64,000 nucleotides of DNA, taken from the NCBI RefSeq assembly GCF_001458355.1, contig NZ_CYSA01000025.1:1-64000 (forward strand), in the 5' to 3' direction. The DNA is from Thalassovita gelatinovora. Its GTDB lineage: Bacteria > Pseudomonadota > Alphaproteobacteria > Rhodobacterales > Rhodobacteraceae. The position numbers were made by a program, and so were the translations under genes. Under the pieces are notes generated by a model that was given only the letters and a program-made list of their open reading frames with translations, did not search any database and was not told the DNA's origin. Each line of letters starts with the position of its first letter. Within the stretch, counting starts at the first letter, position 1. Shown in pieces: positions 52,308 to 62,277 of the stretch.

Positions 52308-53224
52308 TTGGTTGTCACCGGAATACATTCGGCCTTTTCGGCCACCAGTGCCGAACAGAAACGGCGTGCTTCGCTGATATCGGCGAAGCCGTGGGCACGC
52401 AGACGATAAAACACCCGCCCACCGCTTTCAGCCTTTTGAATCACCCGTTTCTTGTCTTCCAGAAAATCGGTGAAGCGGGACGCCATGCGATCCCATTCCT
52501 TGCGCGCCACCTCGGCGCTTTCATAGGCGCCAAGCTGTGCCAGCCTTGTCCCCGGAGGGAGTGTCGCGGGATCGATATCGATGCCCAGTGCCTCGGCAGT
52601 TAAGGCCGGATCGACCGAAGCAACCTGACGCCCGCCCGCAGGTCGTTGACGTGGTCGAAGCGAAATACGCAGACCGGCTTTGGGAAGCTGGTCTGCCACG
52701 GATTCAGGTGCCATTTCTGCAACCGGTTCGGGTTGGGTCGCGTTCTGAGGATCTGCTTTCGCGTCAACGGGTGCAGTGTCTGCGGTCAATTCATCAGCCA
52801 GCACCTCAACCGACGGATTGGCACTGGGCGTTTTGTCCTGAACGTCGCTACCTGGGGTCAACTTGATCAAATTCAGCTTGGCGGTTGGGCTGTCCTCTGC
52901 CGTCAATCCGACCGGACGCGGGGCCAAGATCAGCCGGTCGGCGGGTTTTTCCGCCACGCCTTCGGCAGCCACCTTGTTCACCGCCAGACCTTGATTTTGC
53001 GCCGGCGCTCCGCCGGGATTTTCAGGCATCACCCGCATCGGACCTGTCGCGGCCCGCACCACTGGTACGCCGCTAACATCGCGTATAACAAGCTTGTACC
53101 CCCAGACCCCCACACCAAACAGAAGCGCCAGCGACACCGCAGCCCCGGCCCAGTTGACAATCGTTCCAATGGATTTGCCTGTCGCGGGTGCAGAAATGCG
53201 CCCGTCCGCCTGATACTCCGCCAT
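52304..53224 (-). CDS. SPOR-domain membrane protein
   Basis: A 306-residue bitopic inner-membrane protein: a short cytoplasmic start, one membrane helix (about residues 20-42, AAVSLALLFGVGVWGYKL), a long disordered periplasmic linker, and a C-terminal SPOR domain (about 225-305, GTRLAQLGAYESAEVARKEW, FYRLRAHGFADISEARRFC) that binds denuded septal glycan. It probably acts in cell division. ATG 53224 has GAGAGG upstream, unlike the longer frame to 53260. Its position between argS and nagZ is conserved in Rhodobacteraceae. Confidence 0.87.
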   Translation of the reverse strand: MAEYQADGRISAPATGKSIGTIVNWAGAAVSLALLFGVGVWGYKLVIRDVSGVPVVRAATGPMRVMPENPGGAPAQNQGLAVNKVAAEGVAEKPADRLILAPRPVGLTAEDSPTAKLNLIKLTPGSDVQDKTPSANPSVEVLADELTADTAPVDAKADPQNATQPEPVAEMAPESVADQLPKAGLRISLRPRQRPAGGRQVASVDPALTAEALGIDIDPATLPPGTRLAQLGAYESAEVARKEWDRMASRFTDFLEDKKRVIQKAESGGRVFYRLRAHGFADISEARRFCSALVAEKAECIPVTTK

Positions 53225-53291
53225 AGTCGCCTCTCGTGCTGACAGGGCGTCCCCTGTCATCTGCTGCTCAACACGTTCCGGCGGCGGTGCG

Positions 53292-55037
53292 TTAGCGCAT
53301 CTCTTCCACCGGTGTTACGCCCAGAATACCAAGACCTGCGGAAATAACAACGGAAACGGCCCGTGCCATGGCAATTTTCGCCTGACTGGTGACCGCATCC
53401 CCATCTTGCAAGAAACGCAGCGACATATCTTCGTTGCCCCGGTTCCACAATGAATGGAACGCACTGGCCAGATCATAAAGGTAAAATGCCACCCGGTGCG
53501 GTTCGTTGTGACGCGCGGCAATTTCTACCAATCGCGGCCATTCGGCCAATTTGCGGGCAACATCAAGTTCCGCTTCGTGGCCCAGCAACGACAGATCGGC
53601 CCCGGCCAGGGTCGTATCATCCACGATCAGACCGGCCTCGACCGCCTTGCGCAGCACCGAACAGACCCGGGCATTGGCATATTGCACATAGAAAACCGGA
53701 TTGTCCTTGGATTGTTCCAGCACCTTGTCGAAATCGAAATCCAGCGGTGCGTCGTTCTTGCGCGTCAACATATGGAACCGGGTCACGTCCGCCCCCACCT
53801 GTTCGACCACATCGCGCAGCGTCACGAAAGTACCCGCCCGCTTCGACATCTTGAACGGCTCGCCGTTCTTGTACAGCTTGACCAGTTGGATCAACTTAAT
53901 GTCGAGCGGAACACGCCCCTCGGACAGCGCCGCGACGGCAGCCTTCATCCGTTTGACATAACCGCCATGATCGGCGCCAAACACGTCAATCAGCATGTCG
54001 AAACCGCGTTCCACCTTGGTCCAATGATAGGCGATATCGGGGGCGAAATAAGTCCACGCCCCATCGGATTTCTGTACCGGACGGTCAACATCATCGCCAT
54101 AGTCGGTCGATTTGAACAGAGTTTGTTCGCGGGCTTCCCAGTCTTCGGGCAGCTTGCCCTTGGGCGGTTCCAGCGTGCCGCGATAAATCAGGTCCAGCCC
54201 TTTCAACCGCTCCAGCGCCGCCTCGATCTGGCCGGTGCCGTAAAGCGATTTTTCCGAATAATAGACATCCATCGCTACGCCGAGGCTGGCCAGATCCTGA
54301 CGGATCATTTCCATCATCGCAGCAGTGGCGAAATCGCGAATATCGATCAGCCAGTCGGATTCGGGCTTGTCGAGCAGGGTCGCCCCATATTTTTCCTTCA
54401 GCGCCTCGCCCACCGGGATCAGGTAGTCACCGGGGTAAAGCCCTTCGACAATTTCGGGTTCCTTTCCGTTGGCTTCGCGGTAGCGTTCGTAGGCCGAACG
54501 CGCCAGCACATCGACCTGTGACCCGCCATCATTGATGTAATATTCGCGGGTAACGTTGAAGCCCGCGTAGTCCAGCAGGCTTGCCAGTGCATCGCCAAAT
54601 ACCGCGCCGCGGGTATGGCCGACATGCATCGGGCCGGTCGGATTGGCCGACACGAATTCGACATTGACCTTTTTACCCTGCCCCAGGTCCGAGCGGCCGT
54701 AGGCCACGCCATCGCTGAGCGCGGTTTTCACAATTCGTTGCCACTCCGACGGCGCAAGCCGCAGATTCAGGAAACCGGGACCGGCGACTTCGGCGCTGAC
54801 GATGCGCGGATCGGTGGCCAGTTTCAGCGCCAATTTATCGGCGATGTCGCGCGGTTTCATCCGGGCCGGTTTGGCCAGGACCATCGCGGCGTTCGTCGCC
54901 ATGTCACCATGCGCGGCATCGCGCGGCGGTTCGACCGCAACATTGGCGAAATCCAGCCCTTCGGGCAGGTCGCCTTCGGCGCTCATTTGCGCCAGCATAT
55001 CCACCACGAGCACGCGCAGGTCGGAAAACAGGTTCAT
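53292..55037 (-). CDS. argS: Arginyl-tRNA synthetase
   Basis: A 581-residue class I aminoacyl-tRNA synthetase. The HIGH motif appears as HVGHTRG (about 131-137), the additional N-terminal Add-1 domain recognises tRNA, the KMSKS loop region is [13 protein letters not shown], and the C-terminal DALR anticodon domain ends at VEEMR. It is the third gene of the operon from dgt, and its length is normal. Confidence 0.96.
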   Translation of the reverse strand: MNLFSDLRVLVVDMLAQMSAEGDLPEGLDFANVAVEPPRDAAHGDMATNAAMVLAKPARMKPRDIADKLALKLATDPRIVSAEVAGPGFLNLRLAPSEWQRIVKTALSDGVAYGRSDLGQGKKVNVEFVSANPTGPMHVGHTRGAVFGDALASLLDYAGFNVTREYYINDGGSQVDVLARSAYERYREANGKEPEIVEGLYPGDYLIPVGEALKEKYGATLLDKPESDWLIDIRDFATAAMMEMIRQDLASLGVAMDVYYSEKSLYGTGQIEAALERLKGLDLIYRGTLEPPKGKLPEDWEAREQTLFKSTDYGDDVDRPVQKSDGAWTYFAPDIAYHWTKVERGFDMLIDVFGADHGGYVKRMKAAVAALSEGRVPLDIKLIQLVKLYKNGEPFKMSKRAGTFVTLRDVVEQVGADVTRFHMLTRKNDAPLDFDFDKVLEQSKDNPVFYVQYANARVCSVLRKAVEAGLIVDDTTLAGADLSLLGHEAELDVARKLAEWPRLVEIAARHNEPHRVAFYLYDLASAFHSLWNRGNEDMSLRFLQDGDAVTSQAKIAMARAVSVVISAGLGILGVTPVEEMR

Positions 55038-55167
55038 CGGTCAAACTTCCTTCTAGCTTGGCCGGGGTTTAGCACGCGAAGGCAAAAGGTCAACCGGCAC
55101 CCGGTGCGCGGATGGGTTTGACCGGGCAAAGCCCGCTTCGGGTCTTTGCATCAGGCAAAAGCCGAGA

Positions 55168-56991
55168 TCAGGCTTGGCCTTGTGGTTTCGGTTTGGGCGC
55201 GGAGAAGTAAAGCAGTTGAACGCCCTCACCGCCTTTCAAGCTGCTGTCTTCGCGTGGGAAGCGCAATTCGCCCTTGGGATATATCGCCGTGACCAGCAGG
55301 GCATCGGGACGTTCGGCGCGCCATTTCTCGAAATCGTATTCGGCGCTGAGCGTGGTGGTACGGAACTCCCAGCCTGCCCGGGTCAGCGCCTGCAATTCAT
55401 CAAAGCTGCGCCCTTGGGCAAAGACCCGTCCGCCCAGTGTTGCAGGCAGCGCATGGCGTGCTTGTCCTTCCTTGGCGCGGGCCAGTTGGAAGACATTGTC
55501 GCGGCCATATTCCGGCGCAAGGTCGGTGGTGACCAATGTGTTATAGGCGTCGTTATCGGTCAGCGCGACCAACCGTACATATTGCGCCAGTTCAAGATTG
55601 TGTTCAGCTGCTTCGGACAGGACATCGCCGAAAAAGGTCGGCAACCCCAATTGCCGCGCATTGCGCAGCCGACCCCGGTTTGAATCTGTCAGCATCACCA
55701 GCACCCCCGCCTTCTGCAATGCTTCTGCCAATGCCGTGCTCCAGCCCGTGGCCCCGACCAGCAGCACGCCAGGCGCGTCTGATCCGGCCAGTCCCAGCAG
55801 TTGCGCCACCGGTTTCAGGGTAAAGCCGTGCAACACCACGGTTACTGCGACCAGAGCAAAGGCCAGCGGTGCCACCAAGGCACCGTCCTCGATCCCCACC
55901 GCAGCGAGCCGTTCACCGAACAGCCCCGCCACCGCGACCAGAACCACCCCGCGTGGTCCGGTCAGAGCGATCAGCAACTTTTCCCGCCACGGCAACCCGG
56001 TCCCGATCAGAGAAATCACTACAGTCAGCGGCCGGGCCACGCCGATCACCAACCCGATGAACAGCGCCGCCCGCCAGTTCAACCGTTCCAGCATGGCAAA
56101 ATCCAGCGATGCGGCCAGCAGAATGAACACCCCCGAAACCAACAGCACAGTGGCGTGTTCCTTGAACCGTCTGATTTCAACATAGGAAGGCAGTTCAGCA
56201 TTGGCGATCACTACCCCCATGATCGTCACCGCCAACAGCCCGCTTTCATGCAAGCCCGCGTCGGACAGCGCGAACACCCCGACCAAAACGACGAAAAGCA
56301 CCGGCACCTTCATGTATTCCGGCACCAAGCCGCGTTTGAATGCCATCGCCACCCCATACCCCGCCGCCAAGCCCAGCACAGTTGCAAGGACGATCCCCAA
56401 GATCAGTTCTTGCGCAGCGTCACCTGCGGTGGTGGCGGTATGTCTGACGATAACAACCTCGAACGCCAGAACTGCCGCCAATGCGCCGATCGGGTCGTTC
56501 ACGATCGCTTCCCATTGCAACAGCGCTGCGGGCCGCCGGGCCAGCCGGGCCTGCCGCAGCAGTGGCGCGATCACGGTGGGGCCGGTCACGATCATGATAC
56601 CGCCAAACACCGCAGAGGTCGCCCAGCCCAGACCGGCACCGTAATGCAGTGCCAGCGCGGAACTGAGCCAGCCCAGCGGAGCCCCGATGAAGACCAGGCG
56701 GCGCACCCCCTTGGCGGCATCGCGCAGCTTGTGCCGGTTCAGGGTCAGTCCGCCCTCAAACAAGATGATTGCGACGGCCAACGACACAATGGGCGCGACC
56801 AGCGGCCCGATATCGCGCGCCGGGTCCAGCAACCCGGTCACTGGCCCGGCAACGATCCCCGCCACCAGCATCAGCACGATGGCCGGCAATTGCATCCGCC
56901 AAGCGATATATTGCGCCCCGACGCCCAAAGCGCCCACCAAGGCAATTGCGGTGATCGGTGTCAGTCCGGCCTCGGCCCCAGGTATCGCCAT
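55168..56991 (-). CDS. CPA1-type sodium/proton antiporter with RCK domain
   Basis: A 607-residue membrane protein with about 12 helices in the first 390 residues. Conserved antiporter segments are LFEGGLTLN, GGIMIVTGPTVIAPLL and WEAIVNDPIGALAAVL, with the ND pair typical of NhaP/CPA1 transport. Residues about 400-590 form a TrkA-N/RCK nucleotide-binding domain (VLLVGATGWSTALAEAL, VRLVALTDNDAYNTLV), so transport may be gated by a ligand. It lies 9 bp after dgt and 130 bp before argS; it interrupts an otherwise conserved gene order. Confidence 0.85.
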   Translation of the reverse strand: MAIPGAEAGLTPITAIALVGALGVGAQYIAWRMQLPAIVLMLVAGIVAGPVTGLLDPARDIGPLVAPIVSLAVAIILFEGGLTLNRHKLRDAAKGVRRLVFIGAPLGWLSSALALHYGAGLGWATSAVFGGIMIVTGPTVIAPLLRQARLARRPAALLQWEAIVNDPIGALAAVLAFEVVIVRHTATTAGDAAQELILGIVLATVLGLAAGYGVAMAFKRGLVPEYMKVPVLFVVLVGVFALSDAGLHESGLLAVTIMGVVIANAELPSYVEIRRFKEHATVLLVSGVFILLAASLDFAMLERLNWRAALFIGLVIGVARPLTVVISLIGTGLPWREKLLIALTGPRGVVLVAVAGLFGERLAAVGIEDGALVAPLAFALVAVTVVLHGFTLKPVAQLLGLAGSDAPGVLLVGATGWSTALAEALQKAGVLVMLTDSNRGRLRNARQLGLPTFFGDVLSEAAEHNLELAQYVRLVALTDNDAYNTLVTTDLAPEYGRDNVFQLARAKEGQARHALPATLGGRVFAQGRSFDELQALTRAGWEFRTTTLSAEYDFEKWRAERPDALLVTAIYPKGELRFPREDSSLKGGEGVQLLYFSAPKPKPQGQA

Positions 56992-57000
56992 CGTTTCTCC

Positions 57001-58188
57001 TTACCCGCCGCGCTGGACCGGCGTGGCCCGGCGCCCGGCCGGAATCGCCGGTTTGCCGGTCAATCGTTCATATTCCTGCAAGGCATAGCGGTCCGTCATT
57101 CCGGCGATGTAATCGGACACGATACGTGCCAACGCAGTTTCGTCCTCGGCTTCCGCCACCGACTTGCGCCATTGTTTTGGCATCAGGTTCGGCCGCGCCA
57201 TGAACATCGGAAATAATTCTTCGATCAGGTCGGTGACATAGCTGCGGATCTCGACCACTTCGGGGGCGCGATACATTCGGTGAAACAGAAATTCCCGGAT
57301 CACCTTTAGCTTGGCCCAGAGATCTGGCGAAAACTGCACCATCATTTTTCCGGCGTGACGGATATCATGCACTGATCCAGGTTTCAGATCGTCCAGATTG
57401 CGACGCGACACCGCGATGACATCTTCAACCAGAACCCCAAAAAACCGCCGCAACGCTTCGTGCCGACGGCGGTAGTAATTCAACCCGGGATATTTGTCGT
57501 CCACCTCGGCGAAACATTGATCCAGCAGCGGCATTTCGGCCAATTCGTCGGTCGAAAACAGCTCGGCCCTGAGCCCGTCATGCAGGTCGTGATTGTTATA
57601 GGCGATATCATCGGACAGCGCGGCGACCTGTGCTTCGGCGCTGGCATGGGTGTGCAGTTCCAGATCGATCTGGGCATTGCATTGCGCCAAAGCCCAAGGA
57701 GTCTCACCGATGACGGGGCCGTTATGTTTGGCGATCCCTTCCAGCGTTTCCCAGGTCAGGTTCAGCCCGTCCCATTCGGCGTAATGCCGTTCCAGTGCGG
57801 TCACGATGCGGATCGCCTGCGCATTGTGGTCAAAACCACCATAGGGGGCCATCAGGGCCGACAAGGCGTCTTCGCCAGTATGGCCAAAGGGGGTGTGACC
57901 CAGATCATGCGCCAGTGCGACCGCTTCGGTCAGTTCCTGATTCAGCCCCAAAGTCCCGGCGATGGTGCGGGCCACCTGCGCCACTTCGATGGAATGGGTC
58001 AGGCGGGTGCGAAAATAATCGCCCTCGTGTTCGATAAAAACTTGGGTCTTGTGTTTCAGCCGCCGGAAGCTGCTGGCATGGATGATTCTGTCACGGTCCC
58101 GTTGAAAACACGACCGGAATACGCTTTCTTCTTCAGGATAAAGCCGCCCGCGGCTGGCCTGTGGGTCGGATGCATAGGGGGCTGTCAT
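57001..58188 (-). CDS. Deoxyguanosinetriphosphate triphosphohydrolase-like protein
   Basis: A 395-residue HD-domain hydrolase (Dgt family) that splits dNTPs to nucleoside and triphosphate. The HD motif and metal ligands are in FRTRLTHSIEVAQVAR and ALAHDLGHTPFGHTGE, with SDDIAYNNHDLHDG further on; SSFRRLKHKTQVF is the usual N-terminal signature. It opens the operon leading to scpB and is divergent from the erpA-like gene, 82 bp between the starts. Confidence 0.92.
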   Translation of the reverse strand: MTAPYASDPQASRGRLYPEEESVFRSCFQRDRDRIIHASSFRRLKHKTQVFIEHEGDYFRTRLTHSIEVAQVARTIAGTLGLNQELTEAVALAHDLGHTPFGHTGEDALSALMAPYGGFDHNAQAIRIVTALERHYAEWDGLNLTWETLEGIAKHNGPVIGETPWALAQCNAQIDLELHTHASAEAQVAALSDDIAYNNHDLHDGLRAELFSTDELAEMPLLDQCFAEVDDKYPGLNYYRRRHEALRRFFGVLVEDVIAVSRRNLDDLKPGSVHDIRHAGKMMVQFSPDLWAKLKVIREFLFHRMYRAPEVVEIRSYVTDLIEELFPMFMARPNLMPKQWRKSVAEAEDETALARIVSDYIAGMTDRYALQEYERLTGKPAIPAGRRATPVQRGG

Positions 58189-58270
58189 GCCGCAACTGGT
58201 CCTTGTCGCCTGTCCTCGCCCCCCATATATTCTATATAGACCGAAGACGAAACCATTAGGAGCCCCAACA

Positions 58271-58594
58271 ATGCAGCTTCCCCCGACTGTTACCAGCCGC
58301 GCCTTTGCCCGGCTGGCAGAAATCGGCGCCGCTGACCAAGGTCAGGCGTTGCGCGTCGCGGTAGAAGGCGGCGGTTGTTCCGGGTTTCAGTACGATATCA
58401 AGCTGGATGCACCCGGCGATGGTGATCTGGTGCTGGAAGGGGCAGGAGAAAAGGTTGTGGTCGACAGCGTCTCGTTGCCGTTCCTGACCGGTGCCACGAT
58501 CGATTTCAGCGAAGAACTGATCGGGGCGCGTTTCGTGATCGACAATCCCAACGCCACCGCCTCCTGCGGCTGCGGCACGTCGTTTTCGATGTGA
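58271..58594 (+). CDS. Iron-sulfur cluster insertion protein (ErpA/IscA family)
   Basis: A 107-residue A-type carrier that passes Fe-S clusters to apoproteins. The three conserved Cys are in GGGCSGFQY and ASCGCGTSFSM. TAGGAG is placed 8 nt before the ATG. Divergent from dgt; an AT-rich TATATTCTATATAG stretch lies in between and may hold its promoter. ErpA and IscA cannot be told apart here with certainty. Confidence 0.9.
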   Translation: MQLPPTVTSRAFARLAEIGAADQGQALRVAVEGGGCSGFQYDIKLDAPGDGDLVLEGAGEKVVVDSVSLPFLTGATIDFSEELIGARFVIDNPNATASCGCGTSFSM

Positions 58595-58813
58595 CCTTGG
58601 CTGGCTTCGCCCCAACAATTTAATCAACCTGGAATATCACCAAGTAGCCAAGGGACTTGCTGGCCAGCAGGCCCAATTTGGGGCCTTGTGCAAATTCTGG
58701 AAAGCGACTTCAGCCGTAAAAATTTTTCACACAGCCCCAAACCGCATTTGCATACCTCAATCGGGGTGACCCAACCTTCCTACCGGCCACGTGCGCCACC
58801 AGGAGACAGAATT

Positions 58814-59398
58814 TTGATTACCTTGCGGCGTATTGCCTATCTAATTCTATTGGTAATCCCGATGACCTACGGAGCAGTCATCGTGGCATTCAATACGTTA
58901 TGGCAACAGCCTTCACCGCAGGCAGCTTTAATTCAAGTCGCCGAGCTTGAGCTGGAACGCCAAGGGCTTCCTGTTTGCGCAAATCCAAACGGCTATCGAC
59001 TTGGCTCTGCCGTCCCAAGCCAGCATGAATGCAGGTGGTGGCGATTGCCCTATGAAAAAAGAAGGTATTGTGGTGCTCTAAACGAACTGGTGAAGCCATC
59101 CCAGAACTGTATGGAAATTGCCTTCGATGCTGAAACGCCCAGTCAGGTAATGAAGGGGTTTCGCGAAACATTTGATCATCCTTGTAGCGCACTGGAAAAT
59201 CATCGCGGCGACCTACATTACCGGTCCCATTTTAACAGTTTAAGATGTGATATTTCAGAAGAATATAGGCATTTCACAGTTTATGTAATTTCAGTTGACC
59301 GGTTTCTTGATGATGACACAAAGAGACTGGTTCATGAGTTCGGCGATGTCTTCGGGGTGTTGAAAATTCCACGGACTCGGATATGGCAATTCATCTAG
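58814..59398 (+). CDS. Unrecognised single-pass membrane protein, probably acquired
   Basis: About 194 residues if translation starts at TTG 58814, which has a perfect AGGAG 8 nt upstream; the longer frame to ATG 58688 has no such site. One membrane helix (about 3-25, RIAYLILLVIPMTYGAVIV) is followed by an extracytoplasmic domain with at least six Cys (LPVCANPNG, HECRWWRLPYEKRRYCG, QNCMEIAF, HPCSAL, LRCDISEE), suggesting disulfides. The DNA is clearly more AT-rich than neighbouring genes. I know no family for it; the region 58595-58813 before it is empty. Confidence 0.65.
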   Translation: MITLRRIAYLILLVIPMTYGAVIVAFNTLWQQPSPQAALIQVAELELERQGLPVCANPNGYRLGSAVPSQHECRWWRLPYEKRRYCGALNELVKPSQNCMEIAFDAETPSQVMKGFRETFDHPCSALENHRGDLHYRSHFNSLRCDISEEYRHFTVYVISVDRFLDDDTKRLVHEFGDVFGVLKIPRTRIWQFI

Positions 59399-59552
59399 TC
59401 CAAATCGGTCTATGCGCGTTCAGTCCGGTTGCTGAACACGCTAGCCACGTCGGATGGACAGCCCGGCGCACTTGCGCCCTCTAAATCCCGCCTCACCGCT
59501 TGCACCCGCTGCCCGCTTGCGGGCATAGAGGCGGGGCAGAAGGAGGCCGGCT

Positions 59553-60362
59553 ATGAAGATCGCAACGTTCAACATCAACGGGATCAAGGCGCGGGTGAAC
59601 GCGCTGAGCGATTGGCTGGACGAAGCCCAGCCCGACGTGGCGCTGTTGCAGGAAATCAAGTCGGTCGACGAGGCGTTTCCGCGCGAGATTTTCGAGGACA
59701 AGGGATACAACGTCGAAACCCACGGCCAGAAAAGTTTCAACGGCGTGGCGATCCTGTCGAAACTGCCGCTGGAGGACGTCCGGCGCGGATTGCCGGGCGA
59801 CGACAGCGACGAACAGGCGCGCTGGATCGAAGCGACGGTGGTGGGCGACAAGCAGGCGATCCGCCTCTGCGGGCTCTACCTGCCCAACGGCAACCCGGTG
59901 GAATTGCAGGACGACGGCAGCCCGTTGCCGGGTGGAAAATACGATTTCAAACTGCGCTGGATGGACCGGTTATATGCCCGTGCGCAGGACCTGCTGGCCG
60001 AAGAAATGCCCTGTCTGATGGCGGGCGACTACAATATCATCCCGCAGGCGGAGGATGCGCGTCGGCCCGAAGCCTGGATTGAAGACGCCTTGTTCCGGCC
60101 CGAAAGCCGCGCGGCGTTTCGCCGGATCCTCAACTTGGGCTTTACCGAAGCCTTCCGCGCCCGGGTGCAGGGGCCGGGGCAATATTCGTTCTGGGATTAC
60201 CAGGCCGGAAGCTGGAATCGCGATGATGGCATTCGCATCGATCATTTCCTGCTTAGCCCACAATGCGCCGATCTTTTACGCGACTGCCGGATTGACAAGG
60301 AAATTCGCGGTCGTGAAAAACCGTCCGATCACGTACCGGTCTGGGTCGAGCTGGACGCCTGA
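59553..60362 (+). CDS. xth: Exodeoxyribonuclease III
   Basis: A 269-residue AP endonuclease/3' exonuclease of base-excision repair. EEP-fold motifs are FNINGIKAR, LLQEIKSVDE with the metal-binding Glu, GLYLPNGNPV, MAGDYNIIPQ, FWDYQAGSWNRDDGIRIDHFLLS and the catalytic SDHVPVW end. AGGAGG precedes the ATG. It is a stand-alone gene. Confidence 0.93.
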   Translation: MKIATFNINGIKARVNALSDWLDEAQPDVALLQEIKSVDEAFPREIFEDKGYNVETHGQKSFNGVAILSKLPLEDVRRGLPGDDSDEQARWIEATVVGDKQAIRLCGLYLPNGNPVELQDDGSPLPGGKYDFKLRWMDRLYARAQDLLAEEMPCLMAGDYNIIPQAEDARRPEAWIEDALFRPESRAAFRRILNLGFTEAFRARVQGPGQYSFWDYQAGSWNRDDGIRIDHFLLSPQCADLLRDCRIDKEIRGREKPSDHVPVWVELDA

Positions 60363-60418
60363 ACAGAGTTTTTCTCTGCGGGGGAGCACTTCTACCAAGA
60401 AGAAATAGAGTTCCGCGA

Positions 60419-61588
60419 TCAAGCCGCTGCGGTTTCATCGTGGTTATAGATCCAGTCAAACTGATGCAGCATGGCCGAGGGGGCCAGCGCACCGCCGACC
60501 TTCAGCGCCGTATGGGCGGCGAACCGCACCGGAGCGGAGCGTAGGTGGTATTTCCAAGCATTGCCGGTAGCGGCATTGATCACCCTGCTGGCGCGGGCGG
60601 CGCGGCGGGCCTGATAGGCCGCGAGCCCGCTGGCAGTGTCTTCTGAATTGTCTAATTCATCCGCCAGCGCCCAAGCGTCTTCCAGCGCCATGCAAGCCCC
60701 TTGGGCCAGGAAAGGCAATGTCGGATGGGCGGCGTCACCCAGCAGCGCAGAGTTGCCGCCCTGCCAATGGCGGGCCACGGGGTGGCGGAACAGACCCCAC
60801 AAATGTACGGTTTCGACCCGGGCCAACATTTTCTGCACCTCCGGACCGAAATCGGCGAAGGTGGCGCGCAGCGTATCGGGGCTGTCTTGGTGGCTCCAGC
60901 CTTCGTCGACCCATGCGTGACGTTCCTGCACTGCAACAAGGTTCAGGGCCGACCCTCCGCGCAACGGATAGCTGACCATATGGCGCCCCGGCCCCATATG
61001 AACCCATGCTTCGGGCGGGCGGTTTGCGTCATTGGGGATGATGGTGCGCCAAGCGACCTGACCGGTGAAACGTGGGCTGGCATCGCCGTTCAGCGCCGGA
61101 CGCAGGCACGAATGCAACCCGTCAGCGCCAATCACCACGTCAGCTTCGATCACCGCGCCGTTCGCGGTATGGACACGCGGGCGATCACCCGGATCGACAC
61201 GATCCACTTTGTGCAGCAGCCGGATGCGCACCCCGGCTTCGCGAGCCCCATGCGCCAGAATTTCAATCAGGTCAGCGCGATGGGTGAAATAGTAATTGCG
61301 GTTTTCCAACCGACCCAGATCGAGGCGCAGAACTTCGGATCTCCGGTAATCGCGCAGGCTGACCGCATTGGCGCGCACAGAGCCTCGCACCAAATCCTGC
61401 CCCAGTCCGAGAGCATCGAGCACGGCAAAGCCATTCGGGCTTATCTGCAACCCGGCCCCGACTTCGGCGATCGCTTCGGCCTGTTCCAGCAAGGTGACCG
61501 AGCCACCGCGCAAGGCCAATGCACGCGCCACGGCAAGCCCGCCGATCCCACCGCCGATTACCAGAATGTTCAGCCCAATCACGCTCAT
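60419..61588 (-). CDS. FAD-dependent aromatic monooxygenase (salicylate/3-hydroxybenzoate hydroxylase-like)
   Basis: A 389-residue group A flavoprotein hydroxylase. FAD and NADPH motifs are VIGGGIGGLAVARAL (about residues 7-21), VGAGLQISPNG, VIGADGLHS (DG motif) and LLGDAAHPTLPFLAQGACMALED (GD motif), each typical of the UbiH/NahG class. The substrate is probably a hydroxybenzoate-like aromatic but cannot be fixed. ATG 61588 is preceded by AGGAGG at a slightly long spacing; GTG 61600 is an alternative. No ring-cleavage gene is nearby. Confidence 0.83.
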   Translation of the reverse strand: MSVIGLNILVIGGGIGGLAVARALALRGGSVTLLEQAEAIAEVGAGLQISPNGFAVLDALGLGQDLVRGSVRANAVSLRDYRRSEVLRLDLGRLENRNYYFTHRADLIEILAHGAREAGVRIRLLHKVDRVDPGDRPRVHTANGAVIEADVVIGADGLHSCLRPALNGDASPRFTGQVAWRTIIPNDANRPPEAWVHMGPGRHMVSYPLRGGSALNLVAVQERHAWVDEGWSHQDSPDTLRATFADFGPEVQKMLARVETVHLWGLFRHPVARHWQGGNSALLGDAAHPTLPFLAQGACMALEDAWALADELDNSEDTASGLAAYQARRAARASRVINAATGNAWKYHLRSAPVRFAAHTALKVGGALAPSAMLHQFDWIYNHDETAAA

Positions 61589-61674
61589 TCGCCGGTTCAC
61601 CTCCTGCTGCTGATACGAAAAACGCCGGGACCGGGGCCCCGACGTCTTATTCTTTTACGCGGCACATGACCCGA

Positions 61675-62148
61675 TCAGTCGTCGCGATGCACTTTTTCAC
61701 GCCGTTCGTGACGTTCCTGGGCTTCCAGGCTCATCGTGGCGATCGGACGTGCATCCAGCCGTTTCAGGCTGATCGGTTCGCCGGTGACTTCGCAATAACC
61801 GTATTCGCCTTCTTCGATGCGGCGCAGGGCCGCGTCGATCTTGGAAACCAGTTTGCGCTGTCTGTCGCGGGTGCGCAATTCCAATGCGCGATCGGTTTCT
61901 TCGCTGGCCCGGTCGGCCACATCAGGAATATTGCGTGTTGTTTCCTGCAGTCCTTCGATCGTGTCGCGGCTGTCATCCAGGATTTCTGCTTTCCAAGCCA
62001 GAAGCTTGCGCCGGAAATATTCCAGCTGCTTCTCGTTCATGAAAGGTTCACCTTCCGCCGGACGGTAATCATCGGAAATAAAGGTTTCTGCCTTCATCTC
62101 TTTTCCTTCATCAAGGCCATGATCTGTCAAGCCAGTATCCTTTGACAT
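61675..62148 (-). CDS. dksA: RNA polymerase-binding factor DksA, one-cysteine form
   Basis: A 157-residue transcription factor acting in the RNA polymerase secondary channel with ppGpp. The coiled coil is at about 40-105 (FRRKLLAWKAEILDDS, DLADRASEE-like VADRASEETD with the tip Asp/Ala). The zinc finger region EYGYCEVTGEPISLKRLDARP keeps only the first of four Cys, as in C. sphaeroides DksA, so it should fold without zinc. ATG 62148 has GGAGGA upstream; a start at ATG 62097 (AAGGA) would match the common family length better. Confidence 0.9.
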   Translation of the reverse strand: MSKDTGLTDHGLDEGKEMKAETFISDDYRPAEGEPFMNEKQLEYFRRKLLAWKAEILDDSRDTIEGLQETTRNIPDVADRASEETDRALELRTRDRQRKLVSKIDAALRRIEEGEYGYCEVTGEPISLKRLDARPIATMSLEAQERHERREKVHRDD

Positions 62149-62277
62149 AATGGCGTCCTCCCGGCGCTCATCTATCTCAACGTATGGTGATTGTCACTAC
62201 CTTTAACGCCACAGATTGCGAGTGGTTTAACTTCGCGATACTGTAACGCGAAAACGAGATGGATGAGGTAAGAGCGG

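Noticed and set aside
55801-57216. Plus-strand open frame (471 codons) opposite the antiporter and dgt
   Set aside because: Gln/His/Arg-rich low-complexity translation over two real genes on the other strand.
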